Source of the DNA: a virus
Length of the DNA: 37,433 bases
Virus record (IMG/VR): IMGVR_UViG_3300032893_000171
Span: 1 to 37,433 of that record
Strand: one strand, 5' to 3'
Part shown: piece by piece, positions 1-8,800 of the stretch
Layout: the number at the start of each line of letters is the position of its first letter
Numbering within the stretch: position 1 is the stretch's first letter
Made by a program: the position numbers and the translations under genes
Notes under the pieces: model-generated
The model's database searches: none
What the model saw: the letters and a program-made list of their open reading frames with translations, nothing else
What the model was told of the DNA's origin: nothing

Positions 1-362
1 CCGGCGGCGGTGATGTCCCCGGCCTTATAGGCCGTCTTGGCTCCCGCCAGTTGCTCCCTCACCTGCCCTGCCGCCTCTTTCTCCGACTCCTTGAGTCCCC
101 GGCCAAGACGATGCAGCGGCAACGGCACCTGCCCCTTGGCCGTCTCTTCCTCTGTAGGAGGGCCGACCAACCCGGCCATGCCCTTGAACGTAGACACCGC
201 CCGTCGCTTAAGCCCCCCAAGGAACGAATCTGGCTGCTCGATGCTCTCGCCGACCATCCCTCGGGGGACAGCGATCCCCGTCGAAGTCTGCTCTACGGGA
301 GTCCAGCCGGGAGCCTCCGTGGTGCTCACTGGCGTCCAGCCGTTATTGTCCTGTGGGGGCAT
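1..362 (-). CDS. Probable virion protein, N-terminal part (runs off window)
   Basis: An open frame starts at ATG 362-360 and stays open to the window edge, giving about 120 residues beginning MPPQDNNGWTPVSTTEAPGW. The start lies inside the end of the preceding gene (stop at 343-345), a 20-nt overlap in another frame that fits the tight packing here. The N-terminus is Pro/Thr/Ser-rich, followed by a basic stretch (GGLKRRAVSTFKGMAGL) and then a charged, probably helical part rich in Lys, Glu and Ala. I recognise no family. Its position after the tail genes, next to other low-complexity proteins, suggests an internal or ejected virion protein; that is inference. The C-terminus is missing. Confidence 0.6.
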   Translation of the reverse strand, partial: MPPQDNNGWTPVSTTEAPGWTPVEQTSTGIAVPRGMVGESIEQPDSFLGGLKRRAVSTFKGMAGLVGPPTEEETAKGQVPLPLHRLGRGLKESEKEAAGQVREQLAGAKTAYKAGDITAA

Positions 363-2124
363 TGGTCAGCTTCCATCCGGGCGGCAGCGGTGTGCCCTTC
401 TTGGCCTTGTGCGTCACGCCCTGCGGGTCCTTGGCGTAGATCACATCGGAGTCGGAGCTGGGTGGCGGCGGAATGGCTTTCGACGACAAAGGATTCCGTT
501 TGGCCACCACGTTGGTCTCTTTCACGTAGTTGTCGATCCGGCGCTTGGCCTCGGCGTAGGACGTGACCGGCCCTGGCGTAGGCAGCTCCGACCTTAGCGT
601 GTTAAACGACCATTTGGCCGCCGACGCCCCGGTGGAGGCTCTCATGCCGCCGATGGTTCCCATGGTCCGGTAGTAGTCGGCCACGAAGCGGTGCTCAGGG
701 CCATCCTCAGCCCCTCCATCCAGCCCCTGCGAAGCCTCACGCAGCGCTCCCTGTTGCAGGCCGATTACCGCCTGTGGCAGTCCCAGATACCACTCGGCTG
801 CCGCCCAGGCCCCTTGGCCTGTGATCGGCTTGGCCTCGTTCTCCATCTGGGAGTTGACCAGCGCGAGGTACTCTGACAACCGCCTGACCGACGTGGGGCT
901 CTTGAACACGTCGAGGTCCGCCGCGAGCCCTCCTGGCGTGCTGGGATCGTCGCCGATGAGGGAGTTCCGCGCCTCGTCGATGGCCGTGGCCTGCTTCTGG
1001 AGGATGTTGAACTGGCGCGCGGGGATGCCATGGCGGCCTCCGCTGCCGACTGTGGGCATTGAGGCTGAGGGCTTGCCGCCTCCGCCGCCGCTCGGCGGTG
1101 CGGGAATCTTGCTCGTCCCTCCGCCCTTCCCCGGCGCAACCTTCTGCGACCTCGAATACGTGGGCTGCATCTCGAACTGATTGGTCTGGGGATTGAATAC
1201 CGCTTGCTCACCGGCACGGGCCGTGGGCAGCATTGAGGGCACAACCTGCCCAGCATCGGGTACCACCTGTCCCTCTTGGTCGTATACCACTCCCCCGACC
1301 TCGGTCCCGAACAGCTTCCTCGTCGGGTCGTCGGGATCGGAATACATGACAGGCTTAGGCCTTCCGGCGGTCCCCGAATACTTCTCCGAGACGATCTTCC
1401 TCGCCTCCTCGGGGGTGATCCCCGGCACCTTGACGAGGCTGTCGTACATCCGCTTGGGCTCATCCCCCTTGATGTCGGCCTCGGCTTGGGACTTCTTCTT
1501 CTCGAAGTCCAGCTTCCCCGCTTCCTCCTGCGCCGCTTGGCTCTGCTGGTACAGCGCATCCGGGTCCTGTCCCGCTGGCGTGTAGCCCGGTGGCAAGGGC
1601 ATTCCTGAGGTTTGGGCCGTCCCACCCCCTCCCGGCCCCGCAGCGGCCTGTGGCGTGGGCGGAGCAGGCATTCCCTGACCCGATGGCTGTGGCGAGGGTT
1701 GTCCCGGTTGCCCCCCAGCCCGATGATGCACCAGCTTGTCGGTCAGCTGCCCCAGCTTGCCGATGATCGACTTCGATTCCTTGGTGACCCCGGCGGCTTT
1801 CTGCCAGGCGTCAAAGGCTGCCCGGCGCTGCAACTCCAGCTTCTGGCCCTCGGGCGTCAGGTTCCCCTGCGGGTCCATGTACTTGCCGGTCTTGTCTCCG
1901 GCGAGCACCTGCGAAATCTCAGCGTAGCTGCGGTGATTGCGCTCGGCCTCAGCCACCCGCTTGGCGTGTGCGTCCTCTAGTTGCTGCCGGACGCCGGGCA
2001 TCCCTCCCCCGGTGAGGTTTACGAGGAACTGCTTCCACTGGTCTCCACGCGAGCCCGAGCCCGCGCCGGATACCGGAGTGTCGGTTGGAGTCGTGGTCGG
2101 AGGCGGTGGCATGGATGTAGACAT
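343..2124 (-). CDS. Low-complexity virion-associated protein (593 aa)
   Basis: Function unknown. The N-terminus is Pro/Thr-rich (MSTSMPPPPTTTPTDTPVSG). A charged helical segment follows (about residues 40-130, with alternating Lys, Glu and Ala), then a long Pro/Gly/Gln-rich linker (about 135-195), a second charged segment, and a Gly/Ser-rich linker around residues 330-360 before a more globular C-terminal part. No signal peptide or membrane segment is visible. Linkers between helical blocks are common in podovirus internal or ejection proteins and in virion core proteins, and the gene lies downstream of the tail genes, so an internal virion protein is my best guess. No clear Shine-Dalgarno precedes the ATG at 2124. 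Confidence 0.7.
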   Translation of the reverse strand: MSTSMPPPPTTTPTDTPVSGAGSGSRGDQWKQFLVNLTGGGMPGVRQQLEDAHAKRVAEAERNHRSYAEISQVLAGDKTGKYMDPQGNLTPEGQKLELQRRAAFDAWQKAAGVTKESKSIIGKLGQLTDKLVHHRAGGQPGQPSPQPSGQGMPAPPTPQAAAGPGGGGTAQTSGMPLPPGYTPAGQDPDALYQQSQAAQEEAGKLDFEKKKSQAEADIKGDEPKRMYDSLVKVPGITPEEARKIVSEKYSGTAGRPKPVMYSDPDDPTRKLFGTEVGGVVYDQEGQVVPDAGQVVPSMLPTARAGEQAVFNPQTNQFEMQPTYSRSQKVAPGKGGGTSKIPAPPSGGGGGKPSASMPTVGSGGRHGIPARQFNILQKQATAIDEARNSLIGDDPSTPGGLAADLDVFKSPTSVRRLSEYLALVNSQMENEAKPITGQGAWAAAEWYLGLPQAVIGLQQGALREASQGLDGGAEDGPEHRFVADYYRTMGTIGGMRASTGASAAKWSFNTLRSELPTPGPVTSYAEAKRRIDNYVKETNVVAKRNPLSSKAIPPPPSSDSDVIYAKDPQGVTHKAKKGTPLPPGWKLTNAPTGQ

Positions 2125-2127
2125 AGG

Positions 2128-2757
2128 TTAGGCCAATAGCGCGGCTTCGAGCACCGAGGACACGATCTGGGCCGCTTGGTCCGCTTTCTGGTTATGCAAG
2201 GCGTTCGACTCTGCCCTCGAATTCCCCGCCAGATCCGTCAAGTTCTCTGCGGACTTGGCTCCAATCCCCAGCAGGTTCAGCGCCGCATTCAACTGCGAAT
2301 CCCCCACCTTGCTGGTCTCCCCGGCGACCTTCGTAGCCCCTGCCGCCGCCCCGGCCTTCGCCTGATTCACAGCAGTGTCGATCGCCGACTGCTTCGAGGT
2401 CTCCAGCTGCTGCCCCACAGCATTCACTCCTCCGCCACGAGCCGTTCCGCTCGACGCCAGTTGCCGCTTCTGAGCATCCGACTGGGCATTCACCACGTTC
2501 GTCACTGGAGCCACGGCATTCAAAGCCGATGTCCGGTTCCCGCTCAGCAGGCTCTGGTAATACTGCGCGGGCGACGCCAGCTGACTCAGCGCATCCTTCT
2601 GTGTGGCCTGCCCAGCCGTGTACCCGGCCTCGGCGTTCGGCAGGGCGAAGTTGAACACGTTCGACAGGTCCCCGAAGCCCGCGAGCTGATACTTGCGGTC
2701 GGTCTTGGCCCCGGAGCCGGAGAACAGGCTAAAGATCGCGCTGAGTGGAGATCCCAT
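2128..2757 (-). CDS. Ala/Gln/Asn-rich virion protein, ejection-like (209 aa)
   Basis: A 209-residue protein whose N-terminus (MGSPLSAIFSLFSGSGAK) is mildly hydrophobic. Nearly all of the rest is Ala, Gln, Asn, Ser and Lys, with the helix-forming composition of phage DNA-transfer or internal virion proteins (for example AQSDAQKRQLASSGTARGGG and AKAGAAAGATKVAGETSKVG). No Cys is present. It sits between the signal-peptide adhesins and the 593-aa protein, 3 nt from the next start, so it is co-transcribed with them. Similar small proteins occur next to tail genes of environmental podoviruses as I remember them, but no biochemical role can be named from sequence. The ATG at 2757 lacks an obvious Shine-Dalgarno. 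Confidence 0.7.
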   Translation of the reverse strand: MGSPLSAIFSLFSGSGAKTDRKYQLAGFGDLSNVFNFALPNAEAGYTAGQATQKDALSQLASPAQYYQSLLSGNRTSALNAVAPVTNVVNAQSDAQKRQLASSGTARGGGVNAVGQQLETSKQSAIDTAVNQAKAGAAAGATKVAGETSKVGDSQLNAALNLLGIGAKSAENLTDLAGNSRAESNALHNQKADQAAQIVSSVLEAALLA

Positions 2758-2761
2758 AGCG

Positions 2762-4957
2762 TTATTGTACCGTGGGCGTCAATCGGCTCCCATCATCTCC
2801 CGTGGCCTTCTGTGCGAAGACCACAGCCGCCGGAGCGGTATTCGGCGGCCCACTTGGATCGTTCAGGTAGCAGATCGCCGCGCTAAAGCTGGCGATGACC
2901 CCTGACCAATAGTTGTAGCAATCCTCTGCCGGGTTGGGGTTGGCGCGGCCATTGTAGCCGGAGACGCTGCCGCCGCTAACATCCGGGCCGATGGGCGGGA
3001 ACGGCTCACAGTTTGGAGTCGCTGGAGTCTTCCACCACGTGAGTCCCGTACCACAGCTGGCTGCCGTCGTCGCCGTCAGATAGAACGAGTTGGGCAAGGT
3101 GTGATTCCCCGGTACCGAATTCGGATAGTAGGGGTCAGTCGTCGGAACCTCGGAGGAATTGAATTGGTTCGCGGCGTTCACCGTATCGTAGTTGCCCCAG
3201 AGCATCGCCGTCTGCGAGACTTCCTTGTCATCATTGATGTTTGAAGATGGTCCCGGCCCGGCATTCGCATCGGGATAGCCGAAGCGGTAGATGTTCGCGT
3301 TGAAGCGTCCGCAACTGGCCGTCGAGCTTGGCGCGATGCAGGCATAGTTGGTCGAGCCCGCCGCGCCCAGCACGTTGCCGATGATGTTGAAGTATCGGTC
3401 ATAGCTGTTGAGGTCAATCGGCGCGGTCGAAGTATCGTTCATAAAGTTGCGGAACAACGCATTCAGCAAGCCGTTCCCGTGGAAGTCGTCCGCCTTGATC
3501 GTGTCGCCGATGTTGCCCTCTACGAGGTTGAACATCGCCGCTTCTTCGTGGAAGTCGAGGCCTGTAGTCCCTGAAGGACAATAGGTGCCGCTATCAGGGC
3601 AGGCCCAGAAGTTGTAGGCGAACACGTCCCCCGTGTTGCAGCAGCTTCCAACAAACGGCGCGTTATTGTCGATGATGATGTTGTTCTGCACCAACAGGTC
3701 ACTGGACCCCCACATCTCGAAGCCGTAGCCCGTGGCAGCCCCGCCACAGCCGCCCGTGCAGGCGTATTGCAGCCAGTTGTTCGCCCAAGTGAGCCTAGCG
3801 GACTGGAAGGCAAGATAATGGTCTCGTGAGCCGGTTTCCTGCGTGCTGACTCCGGTAACCCAGCAGTTCAGGGCGTTGAAAAACCCAATCACGCTGAACA
3901 GGCTGGTTGATCCGGCGATGATCGAGAGGTTCTCCAGACCGCTGTTCACGATGGGCGAGCCCCACCAGCCGAGTTGCGGGCTTCTGCTGCTGGCCCACCA
4001 GTCGCCAACGATGCCGGGGGAGACGGTGACGGTTGTGCCAGAAACATTGGTCACAGTAACAAACTGCTGCTGGCCCGTGCCGCGCGAGCCGTCGATGGCG
4101 ATCTGTGTGCCATTGCCGACGTTGGTATAGACCACGCCGCCTGAGTCGGTCACTGTGTTGGTCACCGTCTGCGGCCAAGTGGGAGCCGAGCCGGAAGTCC
4201 CGGCGGTCGTCACCTGATAGAAGTATCCGCCTGCGTTTCCTGAAGTCGGCTTGATGATGTCGTAGAGCGTGTAAGCGTGCGAGGCAGCGAAGTTTGGAGG
4301 CGCGGCACAAGCTGCCGAGTTGCAAGCGTTAGTAAAATTGCCTCCGGTCGGCACCGTGCTGGTATCGGCCTGCCACAAAATTGCTAGTGTGCCGTTGGTC
4401 AACCCGCTGGGCGTGAAGCCGAGGTTAAGTGTAGTCGCGCCTTGCGTGTAGACGCCCGAGGAACCATTCGTGCCCGTCCAGCTGCCCTGCTGCAAGGCGG
4501 GAACTGAGGCCGGAGCTGGGTTGTAAGGAGGATTCCCCGGCTGATTCGACCCGGAGCCCGAGAACTGCACCACGCAGTTGCCTGCGCCGATGACACAGGA
4601 GGACCCTCCGTTGAAATGGATGATCGTGCTGTTCGCCCCAGCCCCGCGCAGGGCGACATTCGAGACCATTGAGATTCCAGCGTTCAGGTAGAACGTGCCG
4701 CTGCCGAGTTGTACGTAAGTATTGGCGCTGCAAGCTGAAAGAGCGTTGTTAATCGTTGCCGGAGAGGCGTAGGAGCCACTTGTGCCGTAAGCGGCGATGG
4801 TCGAGCCGCACTTTCCCCATGAGCTGTCAGGAATACCGCCAGAGACTCCAGCGCTGCCCCAGTTCGGGCTGTAGCGGTTTGTGGCAAGGATAGTGGATTG
4901 TGCTGAGGCGTTCACCGTCAGAAACAGGCACAACGTAGCAATGACGGCTCTTAGCAT
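2762..4957 (-). CDS. Secreted right-handed beta-helix protein, tailspike/pectate-lyase-like (731 aa)
   Basis: Residues 1-19 form a Sec signal peptide (MLRAVIATLCLFLTVNASAQ) with a basic n-region, hydrophobic core and AxA-type cleavage site before Gln20. Residues about 50-135 carry a pectate-lyase-superfamily beginning: INNALSACSANTYVQLGSGT, then VALRGAGANSTIIHF, the typical first coils of a right-handed beta-helix that starts from an array of possible values. Further helix-like coils with Asn ladders follow (for example LLVQNNIIIDNNAPFVG). Many Cys residues are present, compatible with oxidation outside the cytoplasm. The ATG at 4957 overlaps the previous stop by 7 nt (ATGCTAA). The family includes polysaccharide lyases and hydrolases and phage tailspikes; no catalytic residues can be assigned. 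A signal peptide on a phage tailspike is odd. Confidence 0.75.
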   Translation of the reverse strand: MLRAVIATLCLFLTVNASAQSTILATNRYSPNWGSAGVSGGIPDSSWGKCGSTIAAYGTSGSYASPATINNALSACSANTYVQLGSGTFYLNAGISMVSNVALRGAGANSTIIHFNGGSSCVIGAGNCVVQFSGSGSNQPGNPPYNPAPASVPALQQGSWTGTNGSSGVYTQGATTLNLGFTPSGLTNGTLAILWQADTSTVPTGGNFTNACNSAACAAPPNFAASHAYTLYDIIKPTSGNAGGYFYQVTTAGTSGSAPTWPQTVTNTVTDSGGVVYTNVGNGTQIAIDGSRGTGQQQFVTVTNVSGTTVTVSPGIVGDWWASSRSPQLGWWGSPIVNSGLENLSIIAGSTSLFSVIGFFNALNCWVTGVSTQETGSRDHYLAFQSARLTWANNWLQYACTGGCGGAATGYGFEMWGSSDLLVQNNIIIDNNAPFVGSCCNTGDVFAYNFWACPDSGTYCPSGTTGLDFHEEAAMFNLVEGNIGDTIKADDFHGNGLLNALFRNFMNDTSTAPIDLNSYDRYFNIIGNVLGAAGSTNYACIAPSSTASCGRFNANIYRFGYPDANAGPGPSSNINDDKEVSQTAMLWGNYDTVNAANQFNSSEVPTTDPYYPNSVPGNHTLPNSFYLTATTAASCGTGLTWWKTPATPNCEPFPPIGPDVSGGSVSGYNGRANPNPAEDCYNYWSGVIASFSAAICYLNDPSGPPNTAPAAVVFAQKATGDDGSRLTPTVQ

Positions 4958-5814
4958 GAAATCGTCACCACCACCTGATTGGAAGAAGTCGCTCCGTTAT
5001 CCGTAAGCGCATGGCAGGTGCCATCGAGCGAGAGCGTGCTGCCATTATTCGGCAATGAGCCCCAGATTTCGCCCCACACGTCTGACGCCGCCGTATACGT
5101 CAAGGTCGTGCTGGAGCTGGCAGTGGTCTGCACGTAATATTCGGGATACATCGCTTCATTGGCAATCGTGTCTATCAGCGTTCCGTTCCCAGCGGTTGGA
5201 GTAGCCACGCCGCCGTTGACCATCACTCCGATAATCAGATCCCCGTTCGCCGTGGTCTGAAAGTTGCCGCTGGTCGGATTGGTCGATGTAGTCCCGCCTG
5301 CGGCAGTGTTACCGGGGTTGGCCGTGCCCGTGTCGAGCCCAGTGGAGGTTTTAGCGTTCTTCCATGCCTGGCAGGACATGGCCGCTCCGCCGTGAGCAGA
5401 GGAAAACTGTAGAGTGATGGTATCGGAACTGCCGTGGGCGCTGTTCTGGAAGTAATAGAGCCCCACTCTTTCTGTGAGAGCGGCAGCGGTGAAATTAGTG
5501 ATGTTGACGACCGTGAACGTAGCGCTGTTGAGCGTGTCGGTTACGCTGGTGAACGTCTCCGCGTTGGCGAACTCAAACTCACAGGTAATGGCATCGCCCG
5601 CCGTGATGCCGCCAGCGCCACCTCCCGGCGATGCTAAGTTGTTCCATTTCCCGATGTTTCCAGCGGTGGTCCCAATCGTCCCGTTGTTCCACTTGCCGAC
5701 GTTGCCTGAAGTCGAGCCAACGGTGATCCCGTTCCACTTGGACCAGGTTTGGCCAAGCACAGCAACTGCGCAGATGAAGACGATCCACGCTGTCAGAATT
5801 ATGCGGTCTCTCAT
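4951..5814 (-). CDS. Secreted or membrane-anchored beta-rich protein (287 aa)
   Basis: The open frame extends upstream, but the start is set at ATG 5814, which overlaps the preceding stop as ATGA. Residues 1-21 are a signal peptide (MRDRIILTAWIVFICAVAVLGQ) with basic n-region and long hydrophobic core; cleavage before Gln22 is plausible. Residues about 23-50 contain an internal repeat of WSKWNGITVGSTSGNVGKWN type, two more copies of GKWN with G/T/S spacers. The remainder is a Thr/Ser/Asn-rich beta domain (about 60-287), with alternating hydrophobics and few charges, ending in two Cys residues. It resembles extracellular adhesion or jelly-roll-like domains but I cannot name a family. It lies between two other signal-peptide genes and is translationally coupled to both. 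Confidence 0.7.
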   Translation of the reverse strand: MRDRIILTAWIVFICAVAVLGQTWSKWNGITVGSTSGNVGKWNNGTIGTTAGNIGKWNNLASPGGGAGGITAGDAITCEFEFANAETFTSVTDTLNSATFTVVNITNFTAAALTERVGLYYFQNSAHGSSDTITLQFSSAHGGAAMSCQAWKNAKTSTGLDTGTANPGNTAAGGTTSTNPTSGNFQTTANGDLIIGVMVNGGVATPTAGNGTLIDTIANEAMYPEYYVQTTASSSTTLTYTAASDVWGEIWGSLPNNGSTLSLDGTCHALTDNGATSSNQVVVTISC

Positions 5815-8800
5815 TGGATGGTTCCTACGTCCAGAGAAGGATTGATGATGAGCACGGTCGTGCTTAGAGCTACTCCCATGCGCTGCACGAACTGGCCGGT
5901 GCTCGATGGCGCGGTTGAGGTCACGACTCCAGATGCGGTTGGCACGTAGTACACGGCCCCAGCTGTCAACCCGGTCGTCGTGTAGGTGCCGCGTGTCAGA
6001 CACTGCGTGGTGTTGATGGCCACGCAGACGGCGGGTGCCGTGGCCGAGATCCCACCGCCAGCCTCACTCAAGGTATTCGCCGCGCTGATGTAGTAGGCGT
6101 GGCCAGCGGTCAGACTGGTTGTGACGATCATATTCTGGCCATCGACATAAGCCGTACTCGCCACCTTGGTTGAGTTGTCACCCTGCGCCTGCGTCGTAAC
6201 TGACTGGTTGGCCGTGAACGTCTGCGCCAGCCCAAGCTCAGCCACGACCGCGTTCGACTGAGTCGTGTTCGATGGAAAGACAGCATACGACGTGCCGAGC
6301 GCTCCAGCTGCTGGCGTCACGGCGATCGACCCGGAGGTCGTGTTGTTCAGCGTGAAGCCGCCGACGGACGTGCCGGAAACGCCGAGCGTGATCTTGCTCA
6401 CGCCGTCGCTCGTGATGCCTGCCACCGTGGCCGATCCCTGCGCGCCGCCTGAGCCGAGCACGAAGCCGTTGCTAGCCAGCGGGGAAGCCGAAGTGATGCA
6501 TGTGGCGCAGGCTACCGTGATGGCCCCTGAGGTCACGGTGCCACCAGTGATCGGCGAAGTCGTTGCGATGCTGTTGATCGGCACCGCCCACGAACTCTGC
6601 ATGGTACCGCCACCAGGAGTCGCAGCGGTCAGCACCGCTCCGTTCGATGGGTCGGTGGTCGGCAGTAGAATCCTCGATGGAGTTCCGGCGGCTGCCGCCA
6701 CACCAATCGAGGCATTCCCGCTGGTCGAGCCATCGAGCCGCAAGGTCGAGCTGGCGTTCAGCTCCAGCGTTTGGCCGGTCACGCCCGGCAGGCGCATACG
6801 ATTCCCATTCGAGTCCGCCGCGCTGATCTGATACCCGCCGGGATTCTGCTGCGTGCCGAAGCAGTTCGAGTTGTTCGAGTTGCAGTTGCCGGTCCCGGCG
6901 GCGATCGTGTCGTCTTGGTAGCAGTTGCCTGAGCCCTGGATATAACAGTTGCCGATCTTGATTGACCCGACGTTCGCGCCGAGTTCCGCCCCGACGGTGT
7001 TCGTAATCGTGGCGTCGATGGTATGGACGTTGAGGCTGATGCCAGGCGTGGTGCCAGAGGTGTTGAAGGCTCCGGCGCACTCCGCCACGTCTTCGCAGTG
7101 TAGCTCACCGGCGTCGATTTCCCCTTTGCTGCCATCGACGAACAAGCCGTAGGGGACCAGAGTGCCGTTAGCTCCAGGCGGCGGCGAGTAAAGGTTGATC
7201 GACATGTCGCCGGTAGCACGGATCGCCTCACCGCTGCGACCGTCTATGCCGTAGCCAGCCAGCCGCTGCATGTAGTATGGCCCACTCGCGTTGTTGTCGT
7301 TCGCCAGGTAGAGCGTCCCGGTCTTCGAGTTCACCGAGTTCGGGCCGTGCGAGTAGACCGACGACTCTAGCCCGCCGTTGGTGAGGATGTTGTCGATCGT
7401 CGAGTTCTCCTGATCGCCGCTGCGGTAGACCGCCTGCGTGGCGATGTCGCGGGCGTCGATAACCATATCCCGCACAATCGAGAACGAGGTGAAGCCGCCA
7501 GCGCCGTCTTCGCCAAGGCCGACCAAGGGGGCCGAGGAGTCTTCGAGTCGCGGCTGGTTTCCGTTGGTCGTGTAAGCCGTCAGGTTGGCGGTCGTCGCAA
7601 TCGGGCAGTAACTGATCCCGCTCAGGTTGACCCCGCTCGCGCCGCAGTAGTTGGTGATTGTCTGTACCGTGTAGGGGTCCGTGCCCTTTGAGGCCAACAG
7701 GAGGTAGCCGACCGGGGAGATGTAGTTAGTGGTCGAGCCGACCTCTTGCCAGCAGACCTGCCCGCTCGTCAGCCCTGAGCACGCCGGGTGGCCCGTAGCG
7801 TCACCGGATTGCGCGCCAGCGGTCGTCGCGGCTGCACAGTTGATCGAAGTACCGGCGTTCAGCGCCACGTAAAGATGCGTCGAGTTCATTATGACGAATC
7901 GGGGCTGCCCGGAGCCTCCGTAGGCCGTCGAGGTCGCGCAGGTGGGATAGGCTGGTACGGATAGCGATGCGTAGGTGATGTTGCCGCTGGAGGAGACCGA
8001 CAAGCTGGTCTGGGCGGTCCCTGGCAGGCTCACGCCAGCCAGTCCATAGACGGTAGAGATGTTGCCGACGTTGACCATCACGACCGTCGCGCCGGAGGTC
8101 GTCTGCCCGCCGACCGAGGAGTTCCACGAGGGCGTGCCGCTGCCGGTGGTCCCGGCGACGATCACCACTTCGGTGCAGGCCGAGCCACTACAGTTAGTCG
8201 TCGCGTCGGTGAAGAACTGGCCAGCTACGACCGCCGTCGAAGTCGGGAAGCTGGGGGCGCTAGCCGTGGCTATCGAGTCCGGGCCGGTGTTCAGCTGGAC
8301 GACCCACTCGAACTCCGTGTTGTAGGTGCCCGAGGCCAGTGACCCGCTGGTGTGGGCCGTCCCTACGGGCTGCGGAGGCGCGGGTAGCTGCGTCGGGAAG
8401 TAGAGGCCGCTGCATTGGGTATCCGCCTGACAGGCCGCCCACCGCGTGCCGCTCGTGGAGGCCGTCCGATCGGAGTTGAGGGGCCGGAATGCTCCGCTGA
8501 ACTGGTCATTGCCGTCGAGGATCGGCACCGTAGTCCACCATGTGCCCTTGCCGAACTTGATCGTGTAGTTGCGCGAGCCGAGCAGCGGCCAGTATTGCCA
8601 TACCTCGCCCGTGTCGTCTTCGATCTCGCAGCCCTGTTTGGTGCCTGAGGCCCCGAAGCACTGTGCAGAGTAGGCCGCCTGTGCCAAGGTCGTGTTGACC
8701 ACGCCATCGACGTAGGCTTTGGTGGCGATTGCCGGAGGGTAAATCGCCCCGGGAAACTGCGTCGGGTTGGTGAACGAGATCGTCGGCGTGGTCGTCGAGT